DNA of 64,000 nt from Scylla paramamosain (lineage: Eukaryota > Arthropoda > Malacostraca > Decapoda > Portunidae). This document shows, in pieces, positions 25,443 to 41,634 of the stretch. Where the stretch lies: contig NC_087166.1 of assembly GCF_035594125.1 (NCBI RefSeq), positions 20,490,766 through 20,554,765 of the forward strand. The letters are read 5' to 3'. The notes beneath the pieces are model-generated. The model ran no database searches. It was not told where the DNA came from and was given only the letters and a program-made list of their open reading frames with translations. How positions within the stretch are numbered: the stretch's first letter is position 1; each line of letters starts with the position of its first letter. A program made the position numbers and the translations under genes.

Positions 25443-28400
25443 ATGGCCGCTAGACCCGTTGAGATGTTCCTTCTGTCGAGAAGTGTGCATGATTTGTACA
25501 CACTAACCAGGGAGGAATTATGTTCAGTGGCTGAGAGGTTTCAAGTGGAATTGAAATCCAAAAAAAAAAAAAGAGGAAATGCAGGCGGAGTTGAAAAATG
25601 CTCTTGTGGAGAGGAGCTGGTTTGAAAATGATGGTGGTGAAAGTGAGGATAATGATGGGGAGAGTGTAGAGGAAGGTGCTGGGGTCAGTGAGATAAACCT
25701 GGGTGCTCTTGGTGGAACAGATGGCCTTTATAGTAGTGAAAAATTTGAGTTAATGAAACTTCAGATGCAATTGCAGAAGCAGAAAGAGGTGGAGTTAAAG
25801 AGGGAGCAGATACAGATGCAAAAAGAGATTGAGATAGAAAAGATTAGAGCAGAAAGTAAAAATAAAGTAAATGAGGCCAGGGCAGGAAATGGTGCTCAAG
25901 GCAACGGGGATTTAGAGACAAAGGTCATCAGTATGCCTAACTTTGTGGAAGGGGAGGAAGAAAACTTCTTCCTTCAATTTGAAAAAACTGCAAAGATGAT
26001 GGGATGGGATGAAAATGATTGGGCATTACTCGTTCAGTCTAAATTTGAGGGAATGGCCCGAGAGATATATATGAATTTGAGTGAGTGAGACGCGCGTGAT
26101 TATGAAGCGATAAAGGAAGCGGTGTTGGGATCAACCCTTCTATGTCCGAGTGTGTACCGGGAAAGGTTCCGCAGGACAACAAAACGCCCAGGTGATACTT
26201 ATCTCGAGATGGCTCGAGAGGTTAACCTTAAACTGAACCGGTGGCTGAAGGCCGAGGAAGCCACTACGGTTGAGGAGGTAAAAGGAGTAATGATGATGGA
26301 ACAATTTATGAGCCAAATGCCCCTCAGTGTAAAATATGAGCTCGTATCACACAACGTGAAAGATGTGATAGAAGCCGGACGCAGAGCTGACAAGTACTGT
26401 GCGGTCCATGGGCTGAACGGAGATGAACACCATGGAGGGAGAAAGCCATTCTCCAACAAAATCGATGGTCATCAGAGATATAAGAATGACCGCCAGATGA
26501 GCTCGACATCAGTCCACAGATCAAACCAGCCCCGCCCTAACAACTATAGTTTTCCCTACACTTACACCATGCCCCCGCCAGCCGACCACAACGTGAGGTC
26601 TACGCCCTATAGGAGTAGGACCATGAGCACTACCTATTACCAGAAGGGTAGTGGTGATGAAGGTGCAGTTAAGTGCCTTGGATGTGGAAGTAGCGGGCAT
26701 AAGAAGTACCAGTGTCCGAAGGGACGGCCGAAGCCAGTGGGAGCAGTTGCCGCCCAAAGAGACCTGGTAAAGTATGTGGAGAATATGAATGCAGAGATAC
26801 AAGAGGAGCCGCAGAAAGATGAGGGCTTTGAGCACTTCACCGGTAAGGGCACAGTGAAGGTGGAGGGAAGTCAAGAGAAGGTGATCAGAATCCTTCGGGA
26901 TACGGGAGCTAACCAGAGTCTGATCTTAAGTAGTGTACTCCCATGGAATGAGGAGACCAGCACTGGCAGAGAGGTCTCATGCAAGGGTGCAGGAGGCAAG
27001 TTCAGTATTCCCCTGCACAAAGTTTGGCTGGACTGTGGATACGTCACTGGAGAGGTGACGGTGGGAGTGAAGGAAACACTGCCCATAGATGGAGTGGATA
27101 TGCTGGTCGGGAATGACCTGGCTGGAGGTCGAGTTATCCCTAAACTTCAGATGGTAGACAACCCTCTGATAGGGATGACAGAAACCACCACTCCGGCAGA
27201 AGTCCCTCCCTCAACAGATGGGGAGGCAGAGGTGCCTGAATTGTTCCCAGTCTGCGCAGTGACTCGAGCGATGGCCAGTAAGGAACGCATGGACACCGAA
27301 GGAGCAACGCAGGAGGACGAAGGCCTGGGCGTTCTGTTTGAGGAACCTGATGAAAAAGGAACTAACCCAGAGTGTGCGAGTGATGAGCCGGTTGTAGGCC
27401 AGGTGGAGCCCAACCTTGATTTTCTGGTGGAAAAGAGCGAGTTGATAAAAGCTCAGGAGAGTGATGAAAGCTTGAAGTCTATTTGGAATGAGGCTAAAAG
27501 GCTGGGTGAGCTTGACAATGAGTACGTGGGTTACTATGTGGATAACGGAGTATTAATGAGAAGTTGGAGGCCCCTGACAGCCCCAACCTCTGATCACTGG
27601 ATGGTGAAAAGGCGGATTGTGGTGCCACGGGTGTATAGGAAGAACATTTTGGAGATGGCACACGAAAGTAATCTGGCAGGACACCTGGGGGTCAGAAAAA
27701 CCTTAGGAAAAATCCTGTGTCATTTTTACTGGCCCAGAGTGAGAGGTGATGTGGAAGAGTTTTGTAAAACTTGTGGTTTGTGTCAGAAGGTGGGCAAGCC
27801 GAACCAGGTGATTCGCCCTGCCCGCCTTTACCCTATACCTGTGGTCGACGAGCCTTTCAGTAAGGTGGTAATAGACTGTGTAGGTCCTTTACCAAGGACC
27901 CGGAGGGGAAACCAGTATTTGCTGACTATTATGTGTATGTCATTCAGGTTTCCTGAGGCCATTCCCCTCAGGAGTATAAACTCTAAAAACATTGTGAGGG
28001 AACTGGTGAAATTTTTCTCCTGGGTGGGAATTTCTAAGGTGTTGCAGTCAGACCAGGGAAGTAATTTCACTTCTCGCACGTTCAAGGAAATCCTAAGGGG
28101 TCTAAAGATTGAACAGAGACTGTCGAGTGCTTATCATCCTCAGTCTCAGGGTTGTGTAGAAAGATTTCACCAAACTCTTAAAAACACTCTAAGGATGTAT
28201 TGTGAGGAGATAAGTGTTCAGTGGGATGAGGCATTGGCACTAGCCTCGTACGCGTTGAGGGACAGTGTGCAGGAGTCAACTGGTTTCAGCCCATTTGAGT
28301 TAGTGTATGGGAATGTGGTGAACGGTCCTTTAAGGATGGTGAAAGAAAAGTGGTTAGGAGCAGAGGAGCCTCCTACTGTGGTGAAGTATGTATCTGATTT

Positions 28401-30252
28401 CAAGGACAGATTGATGAGAGCTAGGGAAATTGCTCGGGAAAATTTGAAAAATAGTCAGAGTGAAATGAAAGGCTGGTATGACAAGAAGGCGAGGGCCAGA
28501 TCTTTCCAGCCTGGGGACAAAGTCTTGGTTCTTTTCCCATTGCAGGGTGATCCTTTCAAAGCCAGGTTCAGCGGGCCTTAGGAGATTGAGAGGAAAATGA
28601 GTGATGTGAATTACATTGTAAAAACTCCGGGGAGGAAGAAAAAGAACCAGTTGTGTCATGTAAACATGTTGAAGCCATTTCATGAAAAGGACAGAGAAAA
28701 TGGAGGTGATGTAGTAGAAGGAGTAAGAACTGTGAGTGTTGTAAATGTAACCACTGAGGCGGAAGAGAAGTGGTCCGAAATGAAACTGAGTAGGTGTGAA
28801 GGGATGGTGCTAGAGAACTCAGCTGTGTTAGGGAATTTAAATGATAAACTGGGGCACATGGAGCTAGAAAAGAAGGAAAGGATTAGGGAGATAATTGAAA
28901 GATTCAATTCTTTGTTCCCTGATGCACCTAGAAAAACTAATGTGGTGGTGCACGATGTGGATGTTGGGGAGGCTGAACCCATCAAACAGCATCCCTACAG
29001 AGTTAACCCGCAGAAAAGAGAGATCATGAGAAAAGAAGTAGAGTATATGCTGGAACACGACTTGATTGAGGCCAGTGAGAGCCCATGGAGCTCGCCATGT
29101 GCACTGGTGACCAAGCCTGGTCAAGAGAGTTTCCGTTTCTGTACGGACTATAGGAAGGTTAACATGGTGACGAAACCTGATGCTTACCCTATCCCTAGAG
29201 TTGATGATTGTATAGATCACGTGGGAAGTGCCAACTTCATAACAAAAATTGACTTGTTAAAGGGATACTGGCAAGTAGGACTCACTGAGAGGGCAAAAGC
29301 CATATCAGCTTTTGCCACCATGGATGGATTATATCAGTACAAAGTTCTTCCGTTTGGGATGAAGAACAGTGGGAGTTCTTTTCAGAGGTTAATGAACAGA
29401 GTACTGAAGGGCTTGAAGGGATGTTCTGTGTACATAGATGATATATTGTTGTACACTGAGAGTTGGGAAGAGCATGTGCAGCTGCTGGAGGAAGTGTTCA
29501 GGAGGCTGGATGATGCCAACCTTACTGTCAACTTAGCAAAAAGTAATTTCGTGCAAGCTGACGTGGAGTACTTAGGTTTCAAGGCTGGAAAAGGTGAAGT
29601 GAGAACCGTGGAAGCCAAGGTGAAAGATATTGTAAATCTCCCTCCACCCACCAATAGGAAGGAGATACTGAGATTCTTAGGGGCCAGTGGATATTACAGG
29701 CGATTTTGTAAAAATTTCTCTGATGTTGCCATACCCCTGACCAAGTTGCTGAATAAGAAGTCAAAATTTTGTTGGGATAAGCATTGTGAGGAAGCTTTTG
29801 TAGAGATTAAGAAAATGTTAGTCAGCGCCCCAGTGCTGCGCATGCCTGATTATGAAAAACCATTTGTATTGTACGTGGATGCCATTCAGAATGGTGTGGG
29901 TGGTGTGTTAATGCAAGAACATGAGGGAATGGAGCACCCCATAGGCTATTATTCTAAAAAGTTGTTACCATATCAAAGGGCTTACAGCACTATTGAGAAA
30001 GAGGCTTTGGGCCTAGTGCTGAGTTTGAGTCATTTTGAAGTGTACGTCAAAGGGACGGGACAGCCTGTGCAGGTCTTCACCGACCACAATCCGCTCATTT
30101 TCTTGCATACAATGAAAAACTCCCATCAGAGGCTGATGAGGTGGTGTCTGGTCTTACAGGACTGTGACTTAGAGATTCACCATGTGAAAGGCAGTGAGAA
30201 TATTATTGCCGATGCCTTGTCCCGCGCACCGTCTAGTCGTGAGGCATCCTAA
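25443..30252 (+). CDS. gag-pol: gag-pol of Gmr1-like element (three lesions)
   Basis: ATG at 25443 (MAARPVEMFLLSRSV) opens Gag. An A-run at 25560-25571 shifts frame by one; from 25579 to 30252 everything is in one frame apart from TGA at 26086 and TAG at 28579. Order: Lys/Glu-rich coiled coil (25735-25860), capsid-like ERFRRTTKRPGDTYLEMAR, CCHC knuckle CLGCGSSGHKKYQC (26673-26715), protease DTGA (26899), integrase HHCC (27661-27783), integrase D at 27874, D at 28051 and E at 28159 (D-x35-E), GPY/F position FSGP then TAG, then KTPGRKKKNQLCHVNMLKP. RT: FCTDYRKVN (29137 region), LPFGMKNSGSSFQRLMN, YIDD at 29431. RNase H: LYVDAIQNGVGG, TIEKEALG, VFTDHNPL, ending DALSRAPSSREAS. The protein would give capsid, protease, integrase and RT. 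With the lesions it is probably inactive unless the stops are read through. Confidence 0.9.
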
Positions 30253-30268
30253 TCAGGTGCCTCACGCC

Positions 30269-30284
30269 TCTTTTGGGAAGGGGA
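30269..30284 (+). promoter_or_regulatory. Polypurine tract
   Basis: CTTTTGGGAAGGGGA directly precedes the TG of the 3' LTR at 30285, 17 bases after the RNase H stop codon. It would prime plus-strand synthesis. Confidence 0.8.
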
Positions 30285-32572
<2,288 letters not shown>

Positions 32573-34080
32573 CGTGGTGACTCATTCCTGCACCACGTGG
32601 ATTCTAAATTTATGTGTAAAACGTGTCTCTCCTACCCTATCTAATTAATCCTTTTAAAGGGCTGATAATTGTAGTATTGGCAGGAGTTTGTACTGTTGGT
32701 AAGCCCCCACCATAGTAGATACTAATAGCCCCTAAAGGTTGAGGCTGTAAGCGCGTTTTGCTGATTTCTATGAACAAGGCAATAAGGTGGCTCGTTTTGT
32801 TTCACTCTGGGTTCCTTGTGTGTCCTAACGTCTTGTGTCTGGGAAGTTGAGAGGGCACTTGCCCATCCCTTTCCTGTCTGTGAAATCCCCGTGTCTGAGT
32901 GCCCTTGTGTTCGTGAAATGGAACTGGCCCTTGTCGTTTCACCATTGCCTTTGTATTGGCCAGAGGAGTAATTTTTGTGGCAGTCCATGCTCAACCATCT
33001 CCTCTCTCCCTTGGGCTCTCCAGTTTTAAGGAGGTTTGAACCTCTCCTCCAGGAGATTGGAGATGAGTTGGGTGAGGGCATTGAGTGTAATAATATCCTG
33101 CATGGCAGTTGGCAGCCCATCTGTGGGAGGTAGCCCTCAGGGTATTATTTCCCTCATATTCGTGGCATCTCTGTGTCTGTTTCTCCGTAGCATGTTGTTT
33201 GGCAAGTCCTTTCGTAGCTTCTAGGAGAAGCTGGCGTTGTACATTTCCTTTGCTGCTGGTGGGTGAAACTAGGTGGCAACCTCTGAGCTTTATAGCTGTT
33301 TGCGATCAGCAGATTGTCTGGATTCCTGTTGTTTGTGCCTCGCGCTGGGCTGTAAGCTGATCTAAAGTAGTGAAAGCTGGGAGAGGGGCTGGATCTGGTC
33401 GTAACATTATGTATATAATATGTTTATTTTTTCCTATGGAAAATTCTGTAGGCCATGTATGAATAATTATTTGGTCAACTTGTGAAGGAAATTAATTATT
33501 AGCACCTGTATGATCCTTAGGTTGGAAGTGCCCTGTGAGTCGGAGTACAGTGACTTGAAGTAGGACAGATGGTTGAGCGAGTCGATGAACACACCACGGC
33601 CCCTTATCAGGTGACTATAGACTGTCTCGTCTGGCACAAGAACGAAGCGACTGGCCAATCCCTGGTGAAGAAAAAAAATACGAGGAGATTTCTCCAAAGG
33701 CAACAAGAGTGTAACATTTCTTTATGAATCCAAAATAAAATAAAGTAAGAATAAAAAAAAAAGCTAGATATACACCTGTTATGAATATGAAAATATGCAA
33801 CTGAATATTACATCCACTTCTTTGCAGAAATCGTAGGCCAAAGCAGCTTTCCATTCTTGAACGTATCTACCTAATGAGGAGGATATAACGGGACAGGTAA
33901 TTAAGCTTTTTTCTCAAAAAAAAAAAAGTGTAAGATGATCTTTGCTAGTTGCAAAAAGGTAAGATTTCACATCTCTTATTGATGACGGCTTTTTGGCAGG
34001 TAATAAAACAGATTTTATATGTCTTCCAAAAATTTAAAGGACATGAGATTTGATAAAATTTGTCAAGATGAAATTGTACT
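32573..34080. other. No recognised gene
   Basis: A 132-codon minus-strand open frame (32722-33120) is Ser/Thr/Gln-rich and matches nothing I recognise. The minus strand upstream (to about 33400) is also fairly open and Gln/Lys-rich, reminiscent of a degraded retrotransposon Gag, but no zinc knuckle or protease motif is visible. The rest is AT-rich. Confidence 0.35.
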
Positions 34081-34109
34081 ACTGCTGCTACTACTTCTAC
34101 TACTACTAC

Positions 34110-34143
<34 letters not shown>

Positions 34144-34145
34144 AC
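34081..34145. repeat. Self-complementary (CTA)n(TAG)n trinucleotide tract
   Basis: ACTACTACTACTAGTAGTAG flips from CTA to TAG units at about 34110, giving a perfect hairpin of about 15 bp arms plus (TAG)n tail. Confidence 0.9.
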
Positions 34146-34483
34146 TGTACTATACTATATATCATATTATCATACTCACGACCACGTGGATGCACATCGA
34201 TACGAGGAATCGCGCCCCTCACACCTAACCTGACTTCCCTAGGGGTGTCGGTCTCCTGGGGAAACACCTGGACTCTCACCTTTCATCAATTATCACTTCC
34301 ACACCCTTTTCTCTTACACCCACATGACAAATGTATTTGTATGTGATTGTTAGATGCCTCTCGGACCAAACCCAGGGTGAAGAGAGCACACTACAAGTTA
34401 CAAGATGTCACTCCTTCATCTCATATCGCCATTCTGTAGGAGATAGGATGAGAGTACGACATACCACAGGTACACAAGTGTCG

Positions 34484-35370
34484 TCATTGTTGGGCGCCGG
34501 TACATAGTGGTGGCAGCTGGTGTTCCAGATATGCATGCCTCCTGAGGTTGCAGTTCCCCAATCCTCTACTTCCTCCTGTGGTGCCTCCTTCTGCTTGGTT
34601 CTTGCTCACGCCGCCTCGCGTCACTCCTGCCTGCTCCTCGTCAGCGTACCCTCCCGAGCAGCTCTCACCGTCGATCCCTGGGCCTTGTTCCCGCTTTGTA
34701 AAGACGCCATTCTCCTGCTGTTCCTGAGGCGTCATTATTTCCTGCGATGCTCCTGAGCCCTGTATACTCCGCGTCGCCCCTCATGTATCCTCCCGAGGCG
34801 TACCTACTTCCCGCGACGCTCCTTGTATGTCCTGAGTCCTCTGCATGTCCCGAGACAAGCCCTGTCGTCAGCGTCGCCCACTACATATCACTACTCTCTC
34901 CACACCTCTCAGGCGCCCTCACTGTCATGTATCCACCCGATGCTTCAGTCTCCTCGTCCCCGCCCCTCGCATTTATCTCGTCGCCGCCTCTCACACCAGT
35001 CTCTTCGCTGCCCCAAGCACTCGTCTCATCGCCGCCTTTCGCACTAGTCTCGTCACCACCCCTCGCACTCGTCTCCTCGCGTCCCTGGCACCCGTTTCGT
35101 CGCCGCTCCTCGCCAGTCATCTACTCGCCGCTATGTCTGCTGCACCATCGTCGACCTATCCAGGTTTTCCTTCCCGCTCTTTACCGCAGTACGCCTTAGC
35201 CACCTCTGGCCTACACTCGTCATCCCCGCCATCGCTTCATCTTCCTCGCTACCAGTGGGTGCCTCTTCGCCGACGCCGCAATTCCTCTATCCAGATAGCT
35301 ACCCCGCCCTTGGTCTTATCTCGTCGGCGGCAACATACACGAACAAACACTATTTATCCACAATAGTATA
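34484..35370. other. GC-rich low-complexity region, open on both strands
   Basis: Plus reads Pro/Ser-rich (34747-35199) and minus Gly/Glu-rich (35120-34881). A 24-bp minisatellite at about 34972-35095 encodes eight-residue units such as SSPPLALV on plus or GGDETSAK on minus. The preceding TTGTTGGGCGCCGGTACATA (34486-34505) and GTGGTGGCAGCTGGTG resemble leader sequences after LTRs, so this may be the start of a decayed retrotransposon. I cannot choose a coding strand. Confidence 0.4.
34972..35095. repeat. ~24-bp imperfect minisatellite
   Basis: About five units with the core CTCGTCTC(C/A)TCGCCGCC. Frame is conserved between units on both strands because the unit length is a multiple of three. 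Confidence 0.75.
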
Positions 35371-35470
35371 TATTTTTTTCCCTGTCCTTCGATATTCATG
35401 TGTCTTTTCCCTGTATATTTCTTATTATTTTGTGTATTTCTTCTCTTTTTTTATTGTTTTATTATTTTTA

Positions 35471-37192
<1,722 letters not shown>

Positions 37193-37197
37193 TGTTG

Positions 37198-37330
37198 GGA
37201 CCGGATTCATCAAACAATTTAACAGAGAAAACTCCTCGTAACCTCGCCAACATCGTAAGTTGCTATTCAGCAAACACTTATGACCTGGTAACTCGCCTGG
37301 TAAGTTATGACTGCTCTCTGGCACTTCTCT
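37198..37330 (+). repeat. MITE-like repeat, family shared with 46480-46673
   Basis: It begins GGGACCGGATTCATCAAAC. The reverse complement of 46673-46656 begins GGCCTGTATTCATCAAAC, and both continue with related CTGGTAA and GCTATT(C/T)AGCAA blocks. The shared GG-N-CC...ATTCATCAAAC terminus suggests a terminal inverted repeat. The far end was not located. Confidence 0.45.
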
Positions 37331-37832
37331 GGAGGACGAAAGAGCGCCGTCAGCTGGGGAATATTTCATCCTCTAGCTGCCAACATAGGTGAGTTCTGAA
37401 GGTGAATACTAATGTGTTGCAGGACTCGGAACATATGTAACAATAATCAAAATAAAGACAAGAGACCGTGTAAAGAACTTGATCAGTGGTTGGATGCGGT
37501 GTTATGTTGTCATTTTCGCCCTGCTTTGAGATATTTTAACATTACTTAGGCAAAAAAGACCGTTGGATGAGTTCAGTATTGAGTACATATGACAAACAAA
37601 AGTGATGTGTGTAAGTACAGTGTAATGAAGACAACAAGGAAGCAACAGTCACAGGTCATCATCGCAGACGGTATTATCCCTTGTCTTGTGGTTTTAATTA
37701 TTATTAATCACCCTCATTACATTGGTCCCGAACTTATAAGATGAAAGCAAACTTAAATAGCCAGCAGATGTGTGATGTGTGGACGCGGGGAACAGGCTGC
37801 AAGATGTATAGGAAGGCAGGGGATTTAAAAAA

Positions 37833-37870
<38 letters not shown>

Positions 37871-38177
37871 CCTATTTTATTTTATTTATTTATTTATTTT
37901 TTTTTTTTTTTTGTTTGGTGGGAAACCACTCTATTAATAAAAATAAAAAAATAAATTAACCTTCACTTGTCAAGTCAAAGCAGGCATGTGTAGCAGTGCA
38001 GGTGATGGCAGCAGGTGTCAGGGAGTGGAGGCAAGATTATGGTTGTGTGGTGAGAAACAGCAAGTGTGACAGTGTATGTGTTGTGTTGTTCATTATTTAC
38101 TTAGAAACCTTTATAGAAATAAATGTGATAATGTTGAAGGTGTGTAGTAGGGAAGCAGGCTAGGTAATAAGGCAAGT

Positions 38178-38285
38178 GTGGTGATGGTGTGTGGTTGGGG
38201 CAGCAGACATAATTTTGTAGTGGTAGAGTTGGTATGTGATTGCGACAGCAGAATTTTGTAGTGGTGTGTGGTAGAAGCAGCAAGG
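38178..38285. repeat. Degenerate ~41-bp minisatellite
   Basis: About three units containing GTGGTGTGTGGT and GCAGCAGA...ATTTTGTA. Confidence 0.6.
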
Positions 38286-39582
38286 GCCAGACAGGTTAGG
38301 CAGCTGTCGCTAACTTCTATAAAACCAGTGACTGAAAACGTATAATTATAAGTTAACTTGTATGAAGCCAGAGGTGGAGAGGGAATAATTATTATTATAA
38401 GTTGGATACACTGATGGTTATGGATTAATTAAAACTAAAATTTCTTCTATATAATGACCAATATTACTTAAGTTACAATACTTCTGACAAAAATTATTGT
38501 TTCTTTACAAGTTACTAAAGCTTTTGTGACTAACATTGCATTTTAAGCTGCCTTTAAATCTTTGTGTTTGTTCCTTATAAACTTTACGATCAGTTAAAAG
38601 TAAAAAATAAAATAAGAACATTCTTGTTCATAAAAGTAACTTTTTCAGCCTTCATGGAATTCCTGTGGGCCATAGAACACGACAGGGTATGCAGAGTAGG
38701 TGTCTTCATACACTGGTTCGATCCATTGGATGTCTACCTCATCATGATGAGTAATCTTTCATTTGTTTCTTTGTGTTCATTTTCAGTCGATATGTATGAA
38801 ACTTCAAAGTTAACTACTACATATGTTCTTCAATTATCAAATTATATGACCAGTTTTAGTGGTAATGCGTTATAAAATTGGTGCTAAAATTCTTTAGCAA
38901 AAATTTTGCAAATAATTTTCAGCAAAACAGTTTCATCTATGAAGTACTTTTTTTTTTTTACACTTTATTATCGTGTTTGTCTCCAGTAAATATAAAAGTT
39001 ATTAAACAAGTGTACTGGAAAAGCTAAATTGTTTCTGCATAATATGATTTTTTTCTTATGAGGGGGATGATTAATCTGTATAAAAATTATATAGATTGAA
39101 GAGTAAAGTAAACATGAACAAGAAATGGATATTAGGATAAATTTATGGTTAAGTGCTTATGAAGATTTTAAAGTTATTTTTTTCCCGGATTAATCCTTTA
39201 CACGTGCTTCTGTCATTGAAGGTGATTCTGGTTATCCTCTGGAACCCTTTTTTAATGACTCCTGAGCCAGCCAAGAACTGCAGGCAAGCACACCTACAAC
39301 AGCTACACAAAAACACATGTGGTGTTACAGCAGACATAATGAGACAATAAAATCCAGATTCTGCTGTCTGTACGAGTCAGGCGGCACCTTGTAGTACCAT
39401 CCAGTTAAAAGTGCTCATAAAGCAGTTGCACCTATGCAGTTGCACAACATATGCATCCAAAGGAGAATTCCCCTGGTTGAGCCACTACTTGATAATGATG
39501 ACCCCGAAGTTTAAGAATATAGAGGAGGCATCCAAGCTGGACTGGCTAGCTGCAGGGATCTCAACGAAAATGTGCTTTCATA

Positions 39583-39688
<106 letters not shown>

Positions 39689-40040
39689 AAGTTTCATGCC
39701 TATTGAGGACAACAGCAAAGGAGGTGGCATTCGCAGAAGAATCTACATGTCTTCCAGTTTAAGTCTTCCTTCCTCACTTGTTCAAAAGCCCTACAGCAGC
39801 ACCTTTTGTCTCATATGTACTACTTCAACCTATTTTATCATTCATTAACATTTCAGTATTGTCAAAATAAAAAAGAAGTTTACTATACTGACTCACTTTC
39901 ACCACCAAAATTTTTGTTTAATGTACTACATATAAAAAAAAAAAAAATACTCAGGACAAAGAAAAATGTTGATAGCCTATTACCATATCTAAAAACAAGA
40001 AAATAATCATACATTATAAACAAACAAAATGGTCCTGTAA

Positions 40041-40580
40041 TTAATCTTTCTTGACAGCAATTTCTGCCACGGAATTGGCAATGACTTCCAGCATTGTAGT
40101 CTTGGCCTCCATGCAGGTGCTGAAAGGAGAGTTTGTTACTTCCACTTGGTCGCTCAACATATCCACTGAACCCCTCATGTTCCTAGTCTCAGTGAGAATG
40201 CCTTGTTAGATTTCCATCATCTGAGGAACTGCTAGATCTCCCCTGCTTGTGAGTCGCCTGGCAGGACCAGCAGTAGGCAAGAAGATGGTGATGGCAATGA
40301 TGTTGAGGGCTGGATAGGGAGAGTGCAGTGATGTGGGCTGCACTGCTGACAGAATGTGCACAGTGGTTTTCCTGGCTTGGCCCTGGCTGAGGTGAGGACA
40401 GGAGGGGTAACTCAGCCAGAGCAACAAGTATAGCTCAATAACGGGGCAAAACAAACTATTCCATGCTGCCCTTGCCCTCTTCACCCATGCGATTGAAAGT
40501 AATAAAGAACCATCAATATATGACTTATACATATTCATGGAAACCATGGAAACAAGGAAGAATCCAGCAAACACATCCAA
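40041..40580 (-). pseudogene. Degraded coding exon, unknown
   Basis: The minus-strand frame from 40580 to a stop at 40041-40043 has a single internal stop (TAA at 40206-40208). The last 55 codons read GILTETRNMRGSVDMLSDQV, then TMLEVIANSVAEIAVKKD: an amphipathic, helix-rich tail of the kind seen at the C-terminus of Myb/SANT-type proteins. The upstream part is less convincing. It may be a terminal exon of a decayed host or Harbinger-accessory gene; I do not recognise it. Confidence 0.3.
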
Positions 40581-40833
40581 TAAAATATCAAAATATTATT
40601 CATTTAAAGAACAAAATTAAACCAAAGGTGACTATGATGATTACTTATCATTTATACTTTATGAGTTCTTGAAATGAGCAGTAGGGGAACTGCTAGATTA
40701 TTTAATGAATGATTAATAATGTTGATACAAGGTACTACATTAGTAATTTATAGTTGTGCCTTCACAGACTATAGTATTTGGAAGAAAACATGGGATGCAG
40801 AACTTAAATAAGAAGGGCTATAAAAAGCACATA

Positions 40834-41306
40834 CAGTAAAATCCCTCTTATCTGGCATCAACGGGACCGCCGACATGCCGGATACTTGAATATTGCCGGA
40901 TACTTGAATAGAAGTTAAATTATGTCCACAATCACCACCCTACACTCACGCATCTTACCATAACAAAGCTCAGCTGATCTTAATCAGCAGCTGATCTGAT
41001 CAGCTGCTTAACTGTAAGCACAACACGCTTCCTCTTTTCTACAACTTTAGGCATGATGAAGGCGTCAGGTGATAAACAGTGCACACGCGGGACTGAGTCA
41101 CTGAGTAAACACAGTACAGTGGGCCGCGGGTGGCGCGAAGCAGTGCACTCTGGTGGCGAGGGGACAAAGTATGCCTCGCGCGGGAATTTTAATCGATTTT
41201 ATGAGTACACATTGATTTTCTTTATTGATTTTAAGGCTCGGGGAAAAATATGCCAGATACTAGAAGCTGCCGGATACTCAAATGCCGGATGAGAGGGATT
41301 TTACTG
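40834..41306. mobile_element. pogo/Tigger-type MITE
   Basis: CAGTAAAATCCCTCTTATCTG at the left and the inverted CCGGATGAGAGGGATTTTACTG at the right, each flanked by TA. These are the termini and TA target of Tigger/pogo elements (Tc1/mariner superfamily). The 473-bp body has an internal palindromic cluster of AGCTGATC units (40971-41009) and a second GCCGGATACT set near each end. It has no transposase; its mobility would depend on a full-length Tigger elsewhere. Confidence 0.9.
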
Positions 41307-41477
41307 TATATTGCCAAGACCAGCTTAATTTTGCTGGCCGACATATTAATCCACAATACGAACATAAACCATTTGTGGGAGGAATAGCATACTGATTTCT
41401 TTAGATATCAGAAAAAAAAAATGAACTGTAGTTAAATGAGTATATACCTAATTTAGTACAGAGCCTGTTATTACACA

Positions 41478-41480
<3 letters not shown>
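41307..41480. other. No gene seen
   Basis: Short AT-rich spacer between the Tigger MITE and an AT array. Confidence 0.5.

Positions 41481-41559
<79 letters not shown>
41481..41559. repeat. (TA)n microsatellite
   Basis: 79 bp of TA repeats. Confidence 0.98.
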
Positions 41560-41562
<3 letters not shown>

Positions 41563-41634
41563 ATCCTGATATAATTAAGGCAAGATGCATCAATTAATTA
41601 TCTGTTACCACCTCCTACACTGCTTCTTGATTTC

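Noticed and set aside
26199..29764. Several minus-strand frames of 60-118 codons inside the retrotransposon
   Set aside because: Shadows of the plus-strand gag-pol frame; no independent motifs.
32722..33120. 132-codon minus-strand frame as a gag gene
   Set aside because: Gln/Ser-rich but no zinc knuckle, capsid or protease pattern could be identified.
34486..34515. Primer binding site of a second LTR element (TTGGGCGCCGG)
   Set aside because: No LTR partner, PPT or pol follows; the match to a tRNA end is too short to claim.
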